Below, piece after piece: positions 15,108 to 20,849 of a stretch of 20,849 bases of DNA (position 1 is its first letter; the number at the start of each line of letters is the position of its first letter). The notes beneath the pieces are model-generated. The model made no database searches. It was not told where the DNA came from and saw only the letters and a program-made list of their open reading frames with translations. The stretch comes from an uncultured Vogesella sp. (GTDB taxonomy: Bacteria; Pseudomonadota; Gammaproteobacteria; Burkholderiales; Chromobacteriaceae): positions 1 to 20,849 of the forward strand of contig CAMLGD010000034.1 of assembly GCA_946479405.1 (NCBI GenBank). Direction: 5' to 3'. Made by a program: the position numbers and the translations under genes.

Positions 15108-15113
15108 TACTAT
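15108..15113 (+). promoter_or_regulatory. Candidate -10 box of the cysH operon promoter
   Basis: TACTAT lies 34 bases before the cysH start. The best -35 counterpart at 15085-15090 (TTTTCG, 17-base spacing) is poor. A good -10 with a poor -35 is what is expected of a CysB-activated promoter. It sits about 33 bases downstream of the dyad. Confidence 0.35.
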
Positions 15114-15147
15114 CGCAAGCTCTGAACGTATGCCCCGGAGGCACCCG

Positions 15148-15852
15148 ATGAGCCTTGCCGAGAAGCTCGCCCGTACCGAAGCGCTGCTGAAAGACATCGC
15201 CGCCAAGCATGGCAAGGTGGCGCTGGCCAACAGCTTTGGTGCCGAAGACATGGTGCTGACGCACCTGATCGCCACCCTGAATCTGCCGATCGGCATTTTC
15301 AGCCTGGACACCGGCCGTCTGCCGGTGGAAACCTATACTCTGATGCAGCAGGTGGGCGAACGCTACCCGGCGTATCCGATCCGTGTGTTCTACCCGGATG
15401 CCACGGCGCTGGAAGCCTATGTCAACCAGAACGGCATCAATGCCTTCTATAACAGTGTTGAGCTGCGCAAGTCCTGTTGCCACATCCGCAAGATTGAGCC
15501 ACTCAAGCGCGCGTTGTCCGGACTGGAAGGCTGGATTACCGGTCTGCGTCGCCAGCAGTCGCTGACCCGCGTCGATCTGCCGGAAGCCGAGTTCGATGCC
15601 GACAACGGCCTGATGAAGTACAACCCGCTGCTCGACTGGACCGAAAAAGAGGTGTGGGAGTACATCCGCGCCAATGAGGTGCCGTACAACAGCCTGCACG
15701 ACAAGCACGTGCCGTCCATCGGCTGTGCGCCCTGTACCCGCCCCATCGCCGTGGGCGAGGACATCCGTGCCGGTCGCTGGTGGTGGGAAAATCCGGACAG
15801 CAAGGAGTGCGGCCTGCATGTGAAGGCCAGCCCGCTCAAGCGCCCCGAGTAA
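15148..15852 (+). CDS. cysH: Assimilatory APS reductase CysH (iron-sulfur type)
   Basis: A 234-residue thioredoxin-dependent reductase that converts adenylylsulfate to sulfite and AMP. The start at 15148 is fixed by GGAGG at 15137-15141. An upstream in-frame ATG at 15103 overlaps the promoter region. ALANSFGAEDMVL is the PP-loop (SGG-like) nucleotide site. C110-C111 and C193-x-x-C196 form the CC...CxxC pattern that ligates a 4Fe-4S cluster and marks APS use over PAPS. Cys221 in KECGLH is the catalytic cysteine. It is first in the operon with cysI and the DUF934 gene, opposite cysB. Confidence 0.93.
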   Translation: MSLAEKLARTEALLKDIAAKHGKVALANSFGAEDMVLTHLIATLNLPIGIFSLDTGRLPVETYTLMQQVGERYPAYPIRVFYPDATALEAYVNQNGINAFYNSVELRKSCCHIRKIEPLKRALSGLEGWITGLRRQQSLTRVDLPEAEFDADNGLMKYNPLLDWTEKEVWEYIRANEVPYNSLHDKHVPSIGCAPCTRPIAVGEDIRAGRWWWENPDSKECGLHVKASPLKRPE

Positions 15853-15869
15853 GCCCGCAATAACCAAAG

Positions 15870-15889
15870 GTTGGCCGCATCCGGCGGCC
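15870..15889. repeat. Intercistronic hairpin containing a dispersed 10-mer copy (cysH-cysI gap)
   Basis: GGCCGC (15873-15878), loop ATCCG, then GCGGCC (15884-15889) is a perfect 6-bp G/C stem. GTTGGCCGCA occupies 15870-15879, forming the left arm. It is the only copy of the word in non-coding DNA in this window. The hairpin lies 24 bases before the cysI start, without a T-run, so it may tune mRNA stability or attenuate instead of ending transcription. Confidence 0.6.
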
Positions 15890-15912
15890 CGCCTGATAAA
15901 GAGAGTTTCTGC

Positions 15913-17571
15913 ATGTACAAGTACGATGAAGTGGACCACCGGCTGGTGCGTGAACGGGTTGCCCAGTTCCGCGACCAGACCCGGCGTTTCCTGGCGGGCG
16001 AACTGAGCGAAGACGAGTTCCGTCCGCTGCGCCTGATGAACGGGCTGTATGTTCAGCGTCATGCGCCGATGCTGCGCGTGGCCATCCCTTACGGTCATCT
16101 GAACAGCACCCAGTTGCGCAAGCTGGCGCATATCGCCCGCACCTACGACAGGGATTACGGCCACTTCACCACCCGTCAGAACATGCAGTTCAACTGGCCG
16201 GCGCTGGAAAACGTGCCGGATATCCTGGCCGAGTTGGCGGAAGTGGAAATGCACGCCATCCAGACCTCCGGCAACTGCGTGCGCAACACCACCACCGACG
16301 CCTTTGCCGGTGTAGCTGCCGACGAACTGATTGACCCGCGTCCGTACTGCGAAATCATCCGCCAGTGGAGCACGCTGCATCCGGAGTTCGCCTACCTGCC
16401 GCGCAAGTTCAAGATCGCGGTATCCGGCAGCGTGGAAGACCGAGCCGCTACCTGGGTACACGACATCGGCCTGCACGTGGTGCGCAACGAGGCCGGCGAA
16501 GTCGGCTTCCGCGTCATCGTCGGCGGCGGTCTCGGCCGCACCCCGATGGTGGGCAAGGCGGTACGCGAGTTCCTGCCGACCAAGCATCTGCTGACCTACC
16601 TGGACGCGGTGCTGCGCGTGTACAACCGCTTCGGCCGCCGTGACAACAAGTACAAGGCCCGTATCAAGATCCTGGTGCAGGCGATGACGGTAGAAGCATT
16701 TGCCGCCAAGGTGGAAGACGAATGGCTGCACCTGAAGGATGGCCCGGCCACCCTCAGCGATGCCGACGTAGCCTACTACGCCGCCTTCTTTTCCGACCCG
16801 AGTTACGAGACACTTGCGGCCAACCCGGCCGAGTTCGTGGCACAGCAGGCCAGCGAACCGGCGTTTGTGCGCTGGCTGGCGCGCAATACCCATGCCCACA
16901 AGCAGCCGGGCTACCGCTCGGTGGTGCTGTCGCTGAAAAAGACCGGTGTGCCGCCGGGCGACATTACCGCGGCACAGATGGACGTGGCCGCCGATCTGGC
17001 TGACCGTTACAGCTTTGGCGAGCTGCGCGTGGCGCACGAGCAGAACCTGATCCTGGCCGACGTGAAGGAAAGCGATCTGTACCAGGTGTGGCTGCAGGCG
17101 AAACAGCATGGCTTCGCCACGCCGAACATCGGCCTGCTGACCGACATCGTGTGCTGCCCGGGCGGCGACTTCTGTTCGCTGGCCAATGCCCGTTCCATTC
17201 CGGTGGCCGAGGCGATCCAGCGCAAGTTCGACGATCTCGATTACCTGTTCGATCTGGGCGACATCGACTGCAATTTCTCCGGCTGCATGAACGCCTGTGG
17301 TCACCACCATATCGGCAACATCGGCATCCTTGGCGTCGATAAGAACGGCGAAGAGTGGTACCAGATCACGCTGGGTGGCAGCCAGGGCAACCAGTCCGCC
17401 ATCGGCAAGGTGATCGGGCCGTCGTTTGCCCAGGCCGACGTGCCGCTGGCATTTGAAAAAATCATGCAGCTTTACCTTGAGCAACGTCTCGCGGGTGAGC
17501 GTTTTATCGAGACCGTGCGCCGCATCGGCCTGGTACCGTTCAAGGAGCGTGTATATGCAAAACTTGATTAA
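15913..17571 (+). CDS. cysI: Sulfite reductase hemoprotein CysI
   Basis: A 552-residue enzyme that reduces sulfite to sulfide with six electrons using siroheme and a 4Fe-4S cluster. The start at 15913 (MYKYDEVD) is the usual one. AAAGAGAG upstream is the ribosome binding site, and a longer in-frame start at 15871 lies in the intercistronic hairpin. The four cluster cysteines are visible as C415-x5-C421 (CPGGDFC) and C458-x3-C462 (CMNAC), followed by GHHHIGNIGILGVDKNG. HFTTRQNMQFNW and TSGNCVRNTTTDAFAGV are the siroheme and substrate regions. It is the form found with DUF934 partners and not with the CysJ flavoprotein. No cysJ is present here. Confidence 0.93.
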   Translation: MYKYDEVDHRLVRERVAQFRDQTRRFLAGELSEDEFRPLRLMNGLYVQRHAPMLRVAIPYGHLNSTQLRKLAHIARTYDRDYGHFTTRQNMQFNWPALENVPDILAELAEVEMHAIQTSGNCVRNTTTDAFAGVAADELIDPRPYCEIIRQWSTLHPEFAYLPRKFKIAVSGSVEDRAATWVHDIGLHVVRNEAGEVGFRVIVGGGLGRTPMVGKAVREFLPTKHLLTYLDAVLRVYNRFGRRDNKYKARIKILVQAMTVEAFAAKVEDEWLHLKDGPATLSDADVAYYAAFFSDPSYETLAANPAEFVAQQASEPAFVRWLARNTHAHKQPGYRSVVLSLKKTGVPPGDITAAQMDVAADLADRYSFGELRVAHEQNLILADVKESDLYQVWLQAKQHGFATPNIGLLTDIVCCPGGDFCSLANARSIPVAEAIQRKFDDLDYLFDLGDIDCNFSGCMNACGHHHIGNIGILGVDKNGEEWYQITLGGSQGNQSAIGKVIGPSFAQADVPLAFEKIMQLYLEQRLAGERFIETVRRIGLVPFKERVYAKLD

Positions 17572-18049
17572 GCAGGGCGTGATCGCAACTGACGATAGCT
17601 GGCGCCTGCTGCGCGAAGAAGATGCGGTGTTTGCTGCCGACGAAGACGTGATTCTGCCACTGGCCCGCTTTCTGCAAGTGCAGGGTGGGGAACATTGCGG
17701 CGGTTTGGCTGTCTTGCTGGCTCCGGACAGTGATCCGCTGGCCTTGCAGCCGCATCTGGCCGATCTGCCACTGATCGCCATTGATTTCCCTGCCTTCGCC
17801 GATGGTCGTGGCTATAGCATTGCCCGCCTGCTGCGCGAACGCCTGGCATACCGCGGCGAGCTGCGTGCCGTTGGTGATGTGCTGCGCGATCAATTGTCGT
17901 ATATGGCACAGGTTGGCTTCGACTCCTTTGCCATTCGCGAAGATCGTTCCGCGGCGGAAGCGCTGGAGGGGCTGGCCGATTTTAGCGAGCAGTACCAAGG
18001 CACCGTGCTCAAGCCGGTACCGCTGCTTAAACGGCGTGTTTCAAATTAA
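17555..18049 (+). CDS. DUF934 protein, probable sulfite reduction accessory
   Basis: A 164-residue protein of the DUF934 type that regularly follows this cysI form in pseudomonads and betaproteobacteria. The start at 17555 is supported by AAGGAG eight bases upstream and overlaps the cysI end by 17 bases, suggesting coupling. Recognisable blocks are LIAIDFPAFADGRGYSIARLLRERLAYRGELRAVGDVLRDQL and a phenylalanine-rich segment (GFDSFAIREDRSAAEALEGLADFSEQYQ). No cofactor motif is evident. Its conserved placement implies help with electron delivery to CysI or with assembly, but the biochemical role is not established to my knowledge. Confidence 0.85.
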   Translation: MQNLIKQGVIATDDSWRLLREEDAVFAADEDVILPLARFLQVQGGEHCGGLAVLLAPDSDPLALQPHLADLPLIAIDFPAFADGRGYSIARLLRERLAYRGELRAVGDVLRDQLSYMAQVGFDSFAIREDRSAAEALEGLADFSEQYQGTVLKPVPLLKRRVSN

Positions 18050-18062
18050 GGTGTGGCAAAAC

Positions 18063-18116
18063 AGCAACTATTCTGGCGTGCTTCGACAAAATGGCATGCC
18101 AAAGTGTTGCTTTTTT
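18063..18116 (+). terminator. Candidate Rho-independent terminator after the cys operon
   Basis: The outer stem AGCAAC (18063-18068) pairs with GTTGCT (18106-18111). The inner stem GGCGTGC (18075-18081) pairs with GCATGCC (18094-18100) with one G-U. The outer stem runs directly into six T residues (18111-18116). The internal loops are sizeable, so this is a moderate call. It begins 14 bases after the DUF934 stop. Confidence 0.5.
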
Positions 18117-18139
18117 CACGACTATTTAAAGATGCGACA

Positions 18140-18169
18140 TTGACATGTGGTTTGCCGGTTTCCTATAGT
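18140..18169 (+). promoter_or_regulatory. Sigma-70 promoter of the OmpA-like gene
   Basis: TTGACA at 18140-18145 and TATAGT at 18164-18169 are separated by 18 bases: a consensus -35 and a five-of-six -10. The surrounding DNA is much more A/T-rich than the genes. Transcription would start near 18176, leaving a leader of about 125 bases. Confidence 0.75.
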
Positions 18170-18210
18170 CACGAAAGATGCGTTTGTTTTACTCAACCAG
18201 ACGCGAGCGT

Positions 18211-18262
18211 GATAACTGGATTCAGCCTGTTATCTTTAAAATGCGCTTTTTTAAAGAGCAGG
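18211..18262 (+). promoter_or_regulatory. Structured 5' leader of the OmpA-like mRNA
   Basis: Hairpin A is GATAAC (18211-18216) with GTTATC (18229-18234), extended inside by GG/CC across a T-T mismatch. Hairpin B is CTTTAAA (18234-18240) with TTTAAAG (18250-18256), with outer support from CCTG (18226-18229) and CAGG (18259-18262). The outer part of B uses bases that A also needs, so the two partly compete. Roles in mRNA stability or small-RNA control are suggested by known leaders of outer-membrane protein mRNAs and are inference. Confidence 0.45.
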
Positions 18263-18303
18263 CAGTCACAACGTGATGCTTGCATCAACTTAGAGGATCT
18301 CAC

Positions 18304-18963
18304 ATGAAAAATTCGATCAAACTGAGCGCCCTGCTTGCTTCTCTGCTGGTTTCCGCTGCTGCGCTGGCTGCACCGAACCAAGGTTATTCTGTCGATGGTC
18401 AAGTGACCAACGTCATCAAGAACGCCTACGGCGAATGCTGGCGCCTGCCGACCACCTACGATCAGGCTCGTGACGGCCTGGTTGAGTGTGGTGACCGCGC
18501 TCCGGTAGTTGCTGCTGCTCCGGTTGCTCCGGCTCCGGTTGCCCCGGCTGCGCCGAAGTATGTAACCAAGAGCGTTAGCCTGTCCGCTGAAGGCCTGTTC
18601 GAATTCAACAGCGCCAAGATCATCGAAGGCAACCAGCAGCTGAACGATCTGGTTGGCAGCCTGAAGGCCGATAACCAGCTGAAGTCCGTTGCCATCACCG
18701 GCCACACCGACTACCTGGGTTCCGAAAAGTACAACCAGGCGCTGTCCGAAAAGCGTGCCAACGCTGTGAAGGACTACTTTGTTGCCGCTGGCATCGCTGC
18801 TGACAAGGTTTCCGCTGTAGGCAAGGGCGAATCCGAAGCCAAGCTGACCGCAGAATGCACCGCCAAGAAGTTCAAGAAGCGTGCTGACCTGATCGCTTGC
18901 CTGGCCGGCGATCGCCGTTTCGACGTGACCGTTGAAACTGCCAAGCAAGAAGAAGTGAAGTAA
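18304..18963 (+). CDS. OmpA-family outer-membrane peptidoglycan anchor, RmpM-like
   Basis: A 219-residue protein with a Sec signal peptide (cleavage after ALA, residue 22). A short N-terminal part has two cysteines (GECWRL, VECGDR). An Ala/Pro linker (about 69-86) is followed by an OmpA C-terminal domain with GHTDYLGSEKYNQALSEKRA (GHTD at 133-136) and DRRFDVTVE. The layout and the Cys-containing insert (AECTAKKFKKRADLIACLAGDRRFDV) resemble neisserial RmpM, which has no full beta-barrel and tethers outer-membrane porins to peptidoglycan. AGAGGA at 18292-18297 fixes the start. Codon choice (many GCT and GTT) differs from neighbours and points to high expression. It is monocistronic, between its own promoter and terminator. 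Confidence 0.88.
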   Translation: MKNSIKLSALLASLLVSAAALAAPNQGYSVDGQVTNVIKNAYGECWRLPTTYDQARDGLVECGDRAPVVAAAPVAPAPVAPAAPKYVTKSVSLSAEGLFEFNSAKIIEGNQQLNDLVGSLKADNQLKSVAITGHTDYLGSEKYNQALSEKRANAVKDYFVAAGIAADKVSAVGKGESEAKLTAECTAKKFKKRADLIACLAGDRRFDVTVETAKQEEVK

Positions 18964-18990
18964 TCGGCTAAATCGCTGATCTTCATTGCA

Positions 18991-19019
18991 AAAGCCCCGG
19001 GATTCCCGGGGCTTTTTGT
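18991..19019 (+). terminator. Rho-independent terminator after the OmpA-like gene
   Basis: AAAGCCCCGGG (18991-19001), loop ATT, then CCCGGGGCTTT (19005-19015) is an 11-bp perfect stem running into a T-rich tail. It ends the upstream transcript 28 bases after the stop codon. The A-rich left side may let it act in both directions. Confidence 0.92.
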
Positions 19020-19088
19020 TTGGGGGTTTTGCTGGCGTTGTCAGGGTTGGCTGGTTAAAATCGCCCTTTACCTTGTTTTCGTGTAGCC

Positions 19089-20024
19089 ATGCGTGCGTTT
19101 CTGGGAAATCCCTGCCGTTTTGACCTGCCGCCCTGTGCCTTGACCATAGGCAATTTCGATGGCGTGCACCTGGGGCACCAACGCATGCTTGCCCGCTTGC
19201 GCGACGAGGCGGATGCACGTGACCTGCCCACGGCACTGCTGACTTTCGAACCGCATCCGCGTGAATTCTTTGCCAAGGGCCAGCCGCCGGCACGCCTAGC
19301 CGTGCTGCGCGACAAGCTGCAGTTTCTGGCGCACAGGAATCTGGTCGATTACGTTTTCATCTACCGTTTCAATCATGCGTTTTCGCGCATGGCAGCGGAA
19401 GACTTCGTGCAGCAGGTATTGCTGCAGGAGCTGAAAACCCGCTACCTGCTGATCGGTGACGATTTCCAGTTTGGCGCCGACCGCAAAGGCAATTTCGAGT
19501 TGCTGCAAAACTGTCGTGATTTCGTTACCGAGGCGATGCCGTCGGTGCTGGTGGCCGGAGAGCGCGCCTCCAGTACCTTGGTGCGCGACAGGTTGGCCGC
19601 AGGCGACCTGGACAGTGCTGCACGGCTGCTGGGCCGTCCCTACCAGGTGTCCGGCAAGGTGATGCACGGGCAGAAACTGGGGCGTACCATCGGTTTTCCC
19701 ACCGCCAATGTACATCTGCCGCATCGTTGTCCACCGCTGGAAGGTGTGTTCGTGGTGCAGGTGGATACCCCGCACGGGCGTCTGGGCGGTGTGGCCAGCC
19801 TCGGCAAGAACCCGACGGTGACCGACAGCCAGCACTACAAGCTGGAAGTCCATCTTTTCGATTATCAGGGCGAGCTGTACGGCCAACGTTTGACCGTGCA
19901 CTTCCTGCACAAGCTGCGCGACGAAGCGCGCTACGACGATTTGAACGAGCTGGTGGCGCAGATTGAACGCGATGCCGCCAGCGCCAAAACCTATTTGAAC
20001 AGTTTGCAACGAGATCAGGCATGA
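19089..20024 (+). CDS. ribF: Bifunctional riboflavin kinase / FMN adenylyltransferase RibF
   Basis: A 311-residue enzyme that phosphorylates riboflavin to FMN and adenylylates FMN to FAD. The N-terminal nucleotidyltransferase domain shows [18 protein letters not shown] (the G-x-F-D-G-x-H-x-G-H motif), [12 protein letters not shown], and [17 protein letters not shown]. The C-terminal flavokinase domain has [23 protein letters not shown] and SLGKNPTV, then [15 protein letters not shown]. No clear -35/-10 pair was found in the 67 bases after the terminator, although TAAAAT occurs at 19056-19061. It overlaps ileS by 4 bases, a common bacterial pairing. A dispersed 10-mer copy lies at 19592-19601. 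Confidence 0.95.
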   Translation: MRAFLGNPCRFDLPPCALTIGNFDGVHLGHQRMLARLRDEADARDLPTALLTFEPHPREFFAKGQPPARLAVLRDKLQFLAHRNLVDYVFIYRFNHAFSRMAAEDFVQQVLLQELKTRYLLIGDDFQFGADRKGNFELLQNCRDFVTEAMPSVLVAGERASSTLVRDRLAAGDLDSAARLLGRPYQVSGKVMHGQKLGRTIGFPTANVHLPHRCPPLEGVFVVQVDTPHGRLGGVASLGKNPTVTDSQHYKLEVHLFDYQGELYGQRLTVHFLHKLRDEARYDDLNELVAQIERDAASAKTYLNSLQRDQA

Positions 20025-20849
20025 GCATCGACTACCGCAAGACCGTAAACCTGCTGGACACCCCGTTTCCCATGCGCGGTGACCTGGCCAAACGAGAACC
20101 GGGCTGGCTGAAAAGCTGGCAGGAACAGCAGCGTTACCAGAAGCTGCGCAAGATTGCGGCCGGTCGTCCCAAGTTCATCCTGCATGACGGCCCACCGTAT
20201 GCCAACGGCGACATCCATATCGGCCATGCCGTCAACAAGGTGTTGAAGGACATTATCGTCCGTTCCAAGACCCAGTCCGGCTTCGACGCGCCGTACGTGC
20301 CCGGCTGGGACTGCCATGGCCTGCCGATCGAGCTGATGGTGGAAAAACTGCATGGCAAGGAGATTCCGGCCGCCAAGTTCCGCGAACTGTGCCGCGAATA
20401 CGCCTACGAACAGATTGCGCGTCAGAAGAAGGACTTCATCCGTCTGGGCGTGCTGGGCGACTGGGACAATCCCTATCTGACCATGGCGTTCAAGACCGAA
20501 GCCGACATCGTGCGTACCCTCGGCAAGGTCTATGAAAACGGCTACCTGATGAAGGGCGAGAAGCCGGTGCACTGGTGTATCGAGTGCGGCTCCGCACTGG
20601 CCGAGGCCGAGGTGGAATACGAAGACAAGACCTCTCCGGCCATCGACGTCGGCTTCAAGGTACTGGAAGGCGACAAGTTGGCCGCAGCCTTCGGTCTGGC
20701 CGGCAGCGTGGATGATGCCTACGCGGTGATCTGGACCACCACGCCGTGGACCCTGCCGGCCAACCAGGCGGTGGCGGTGAGCGCCAGCCTGACTTACCAG
20801 CTGATCGACACCCCGAAGGGCAAGCTGATCCTGGTGAAGGAACTGGCCG
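20021..20849 (+). CDS. ileS: Isoleucyl-tRNA synthetase IleS (N-terminal part, runs off the window)
   Basis: The first 276 codons of a class I aminoacyl-tRNA synthetase. [53 protein letters not shown] contains the HIGH ATP-binding motif at residues 66-69 and the isoleucyl-specific surroundings. [19 protein letters not shown] and [19 protein letters not shown] mark the start of the CP1 editing domain (T-rich editing motif [10 protein letters not shown]). The C-terminal two thirds, including KMSKS, lies beyond the window. It is coupled to ribF (ATGA overlap). A dispersed 10-mer copy lies at 20677-20686. Confidence 0.96.
   Translation, partial: MSIDYRKTVNLLDTPFPMRGDLAKREPGWLKSWQEQQRYQKLRKIAAGRPKFILHDGPPYANGDIHIGHAVNKVLKDIIVRSKTQSGFDAPYVPGWDCHGLPIELMVEKLHGKEIPAAKFRELCREYAYEQIARQKKDFIRLGVLGDWDNPYLTMAFKTEADIVRTLGKVYENGYLMKGEKPVHWCIECGSALAEAEVEYEDKTSPAIDVGFKVLEGDKLAAAFGLAGSVDDAYAVIWTTTPWTLPANQAVAVSASLTYQLIDTPKGKLILVKELA

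Larger units (their letters stand above)
635..20686. repeat. Dispersed 10-mer family GTTGGCCGCA (12 copies)
   Basis: Plus-strand copies start at 635, 2016, 2993, 9608, 12585, 13573, 15870, 19592 and 20677. Minus-strand copies (TGCGGCCAAC on the given strand) start at 2006, 2440 and 16815. Bases on either side vary. Coding copies read as L-A-A (635, 2016, 13573, 19592, 20677), V-G-R (9608, 12585), A-A-N (2440, 2993, 16815) or R-P-T (2006); 15870 is non-coding. The conservation is therefore at DNA level and not at protein level. One near copy (GTTGGCCGCC) is at 11085. Confidence 0.85.

Noticed and set aside
15094..17781. An 895-residue open frame on the minus strand across cysH-cysI
   Set aside because: It is the same kind of codon-bias shadow. 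cysH and cysI on the plus strand have full motifs and ribosome binding sites.

Overview
The window is GC-rich (about two thirds G+C by eye) and densely coded. It looks like a chromosome segment of a betaproteobacterium, most likely Neisseriales/Chromobacteriaceae. This is an inference from the RmpM-like OmpA protein, the CysI + DUF934 sulfite reductase pair, the ribF-ileS order and the flagellar set. No tRNA, rRNA, CRISPR array, insertion sequence or phage gene was seen.

Region 1 (1-14098) is a flagellar structural cluster. It starts inside motA and continues with motB (stator), flgM and flgN (anti-sigma-28 and the hook-junction chaperone), and a free-standing GH73 peptidoglycan hydrolase. 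A 14-bp tandem repeat separates the hydrolase from flgA, which is on the minus strand. flgB C D E F G H I J K L then run head to tail with tiny gaps or overlaps: rod, hook cap, hook, distal rod, L- and P-rings, rod cap and hook-filament junction. Two further genes close the cluster: a protein resembling hook-associated/LafW proteins, and an unrecognised lipoprotein. The FlgJ function is split here. The rod-cap half is at its usual place after flgI, while the muramidase half is a separate gene after flgN. Stator genes next to flgMN, the split FlgJ and the LafW-like gene together suggest a lateral or secondary flagellum, but no flagellin or regulator lies in the window to confirm it.

Region 2 (14099-18116) is assimilatory sulfur metabolism. 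cysB (minus strand) diverges from cysH, cysI and a DUF934 gene, with a dyad operator candidate between them and a candidate terminator at the end. Its products reduce APS to sulfite and sulfite to sulfide under CysB control.

Region 3 (18117-20849) has an RmpM/OmpA-like outer-membrane-peptidoglycan anchor with a good sigma-70 promoter, a long leader and a strong terminator. It is followed by ribF and the start of ileS, overlapping by 4 bp.

The most unexpected signal is not a gene. The 10-mer GTTGGCCGCA occurs 12 times (both strands counted), against roughly 0.1 expected from base composition. It sits in several reading frames and in non-coding DNA, includes one perfect head-to-head palindrome, and crosses all three regions. 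It behaves like a genome-wide functional word (uptake-sequence-like, Chi-like or protein-binding) that I do not recognise for this group.
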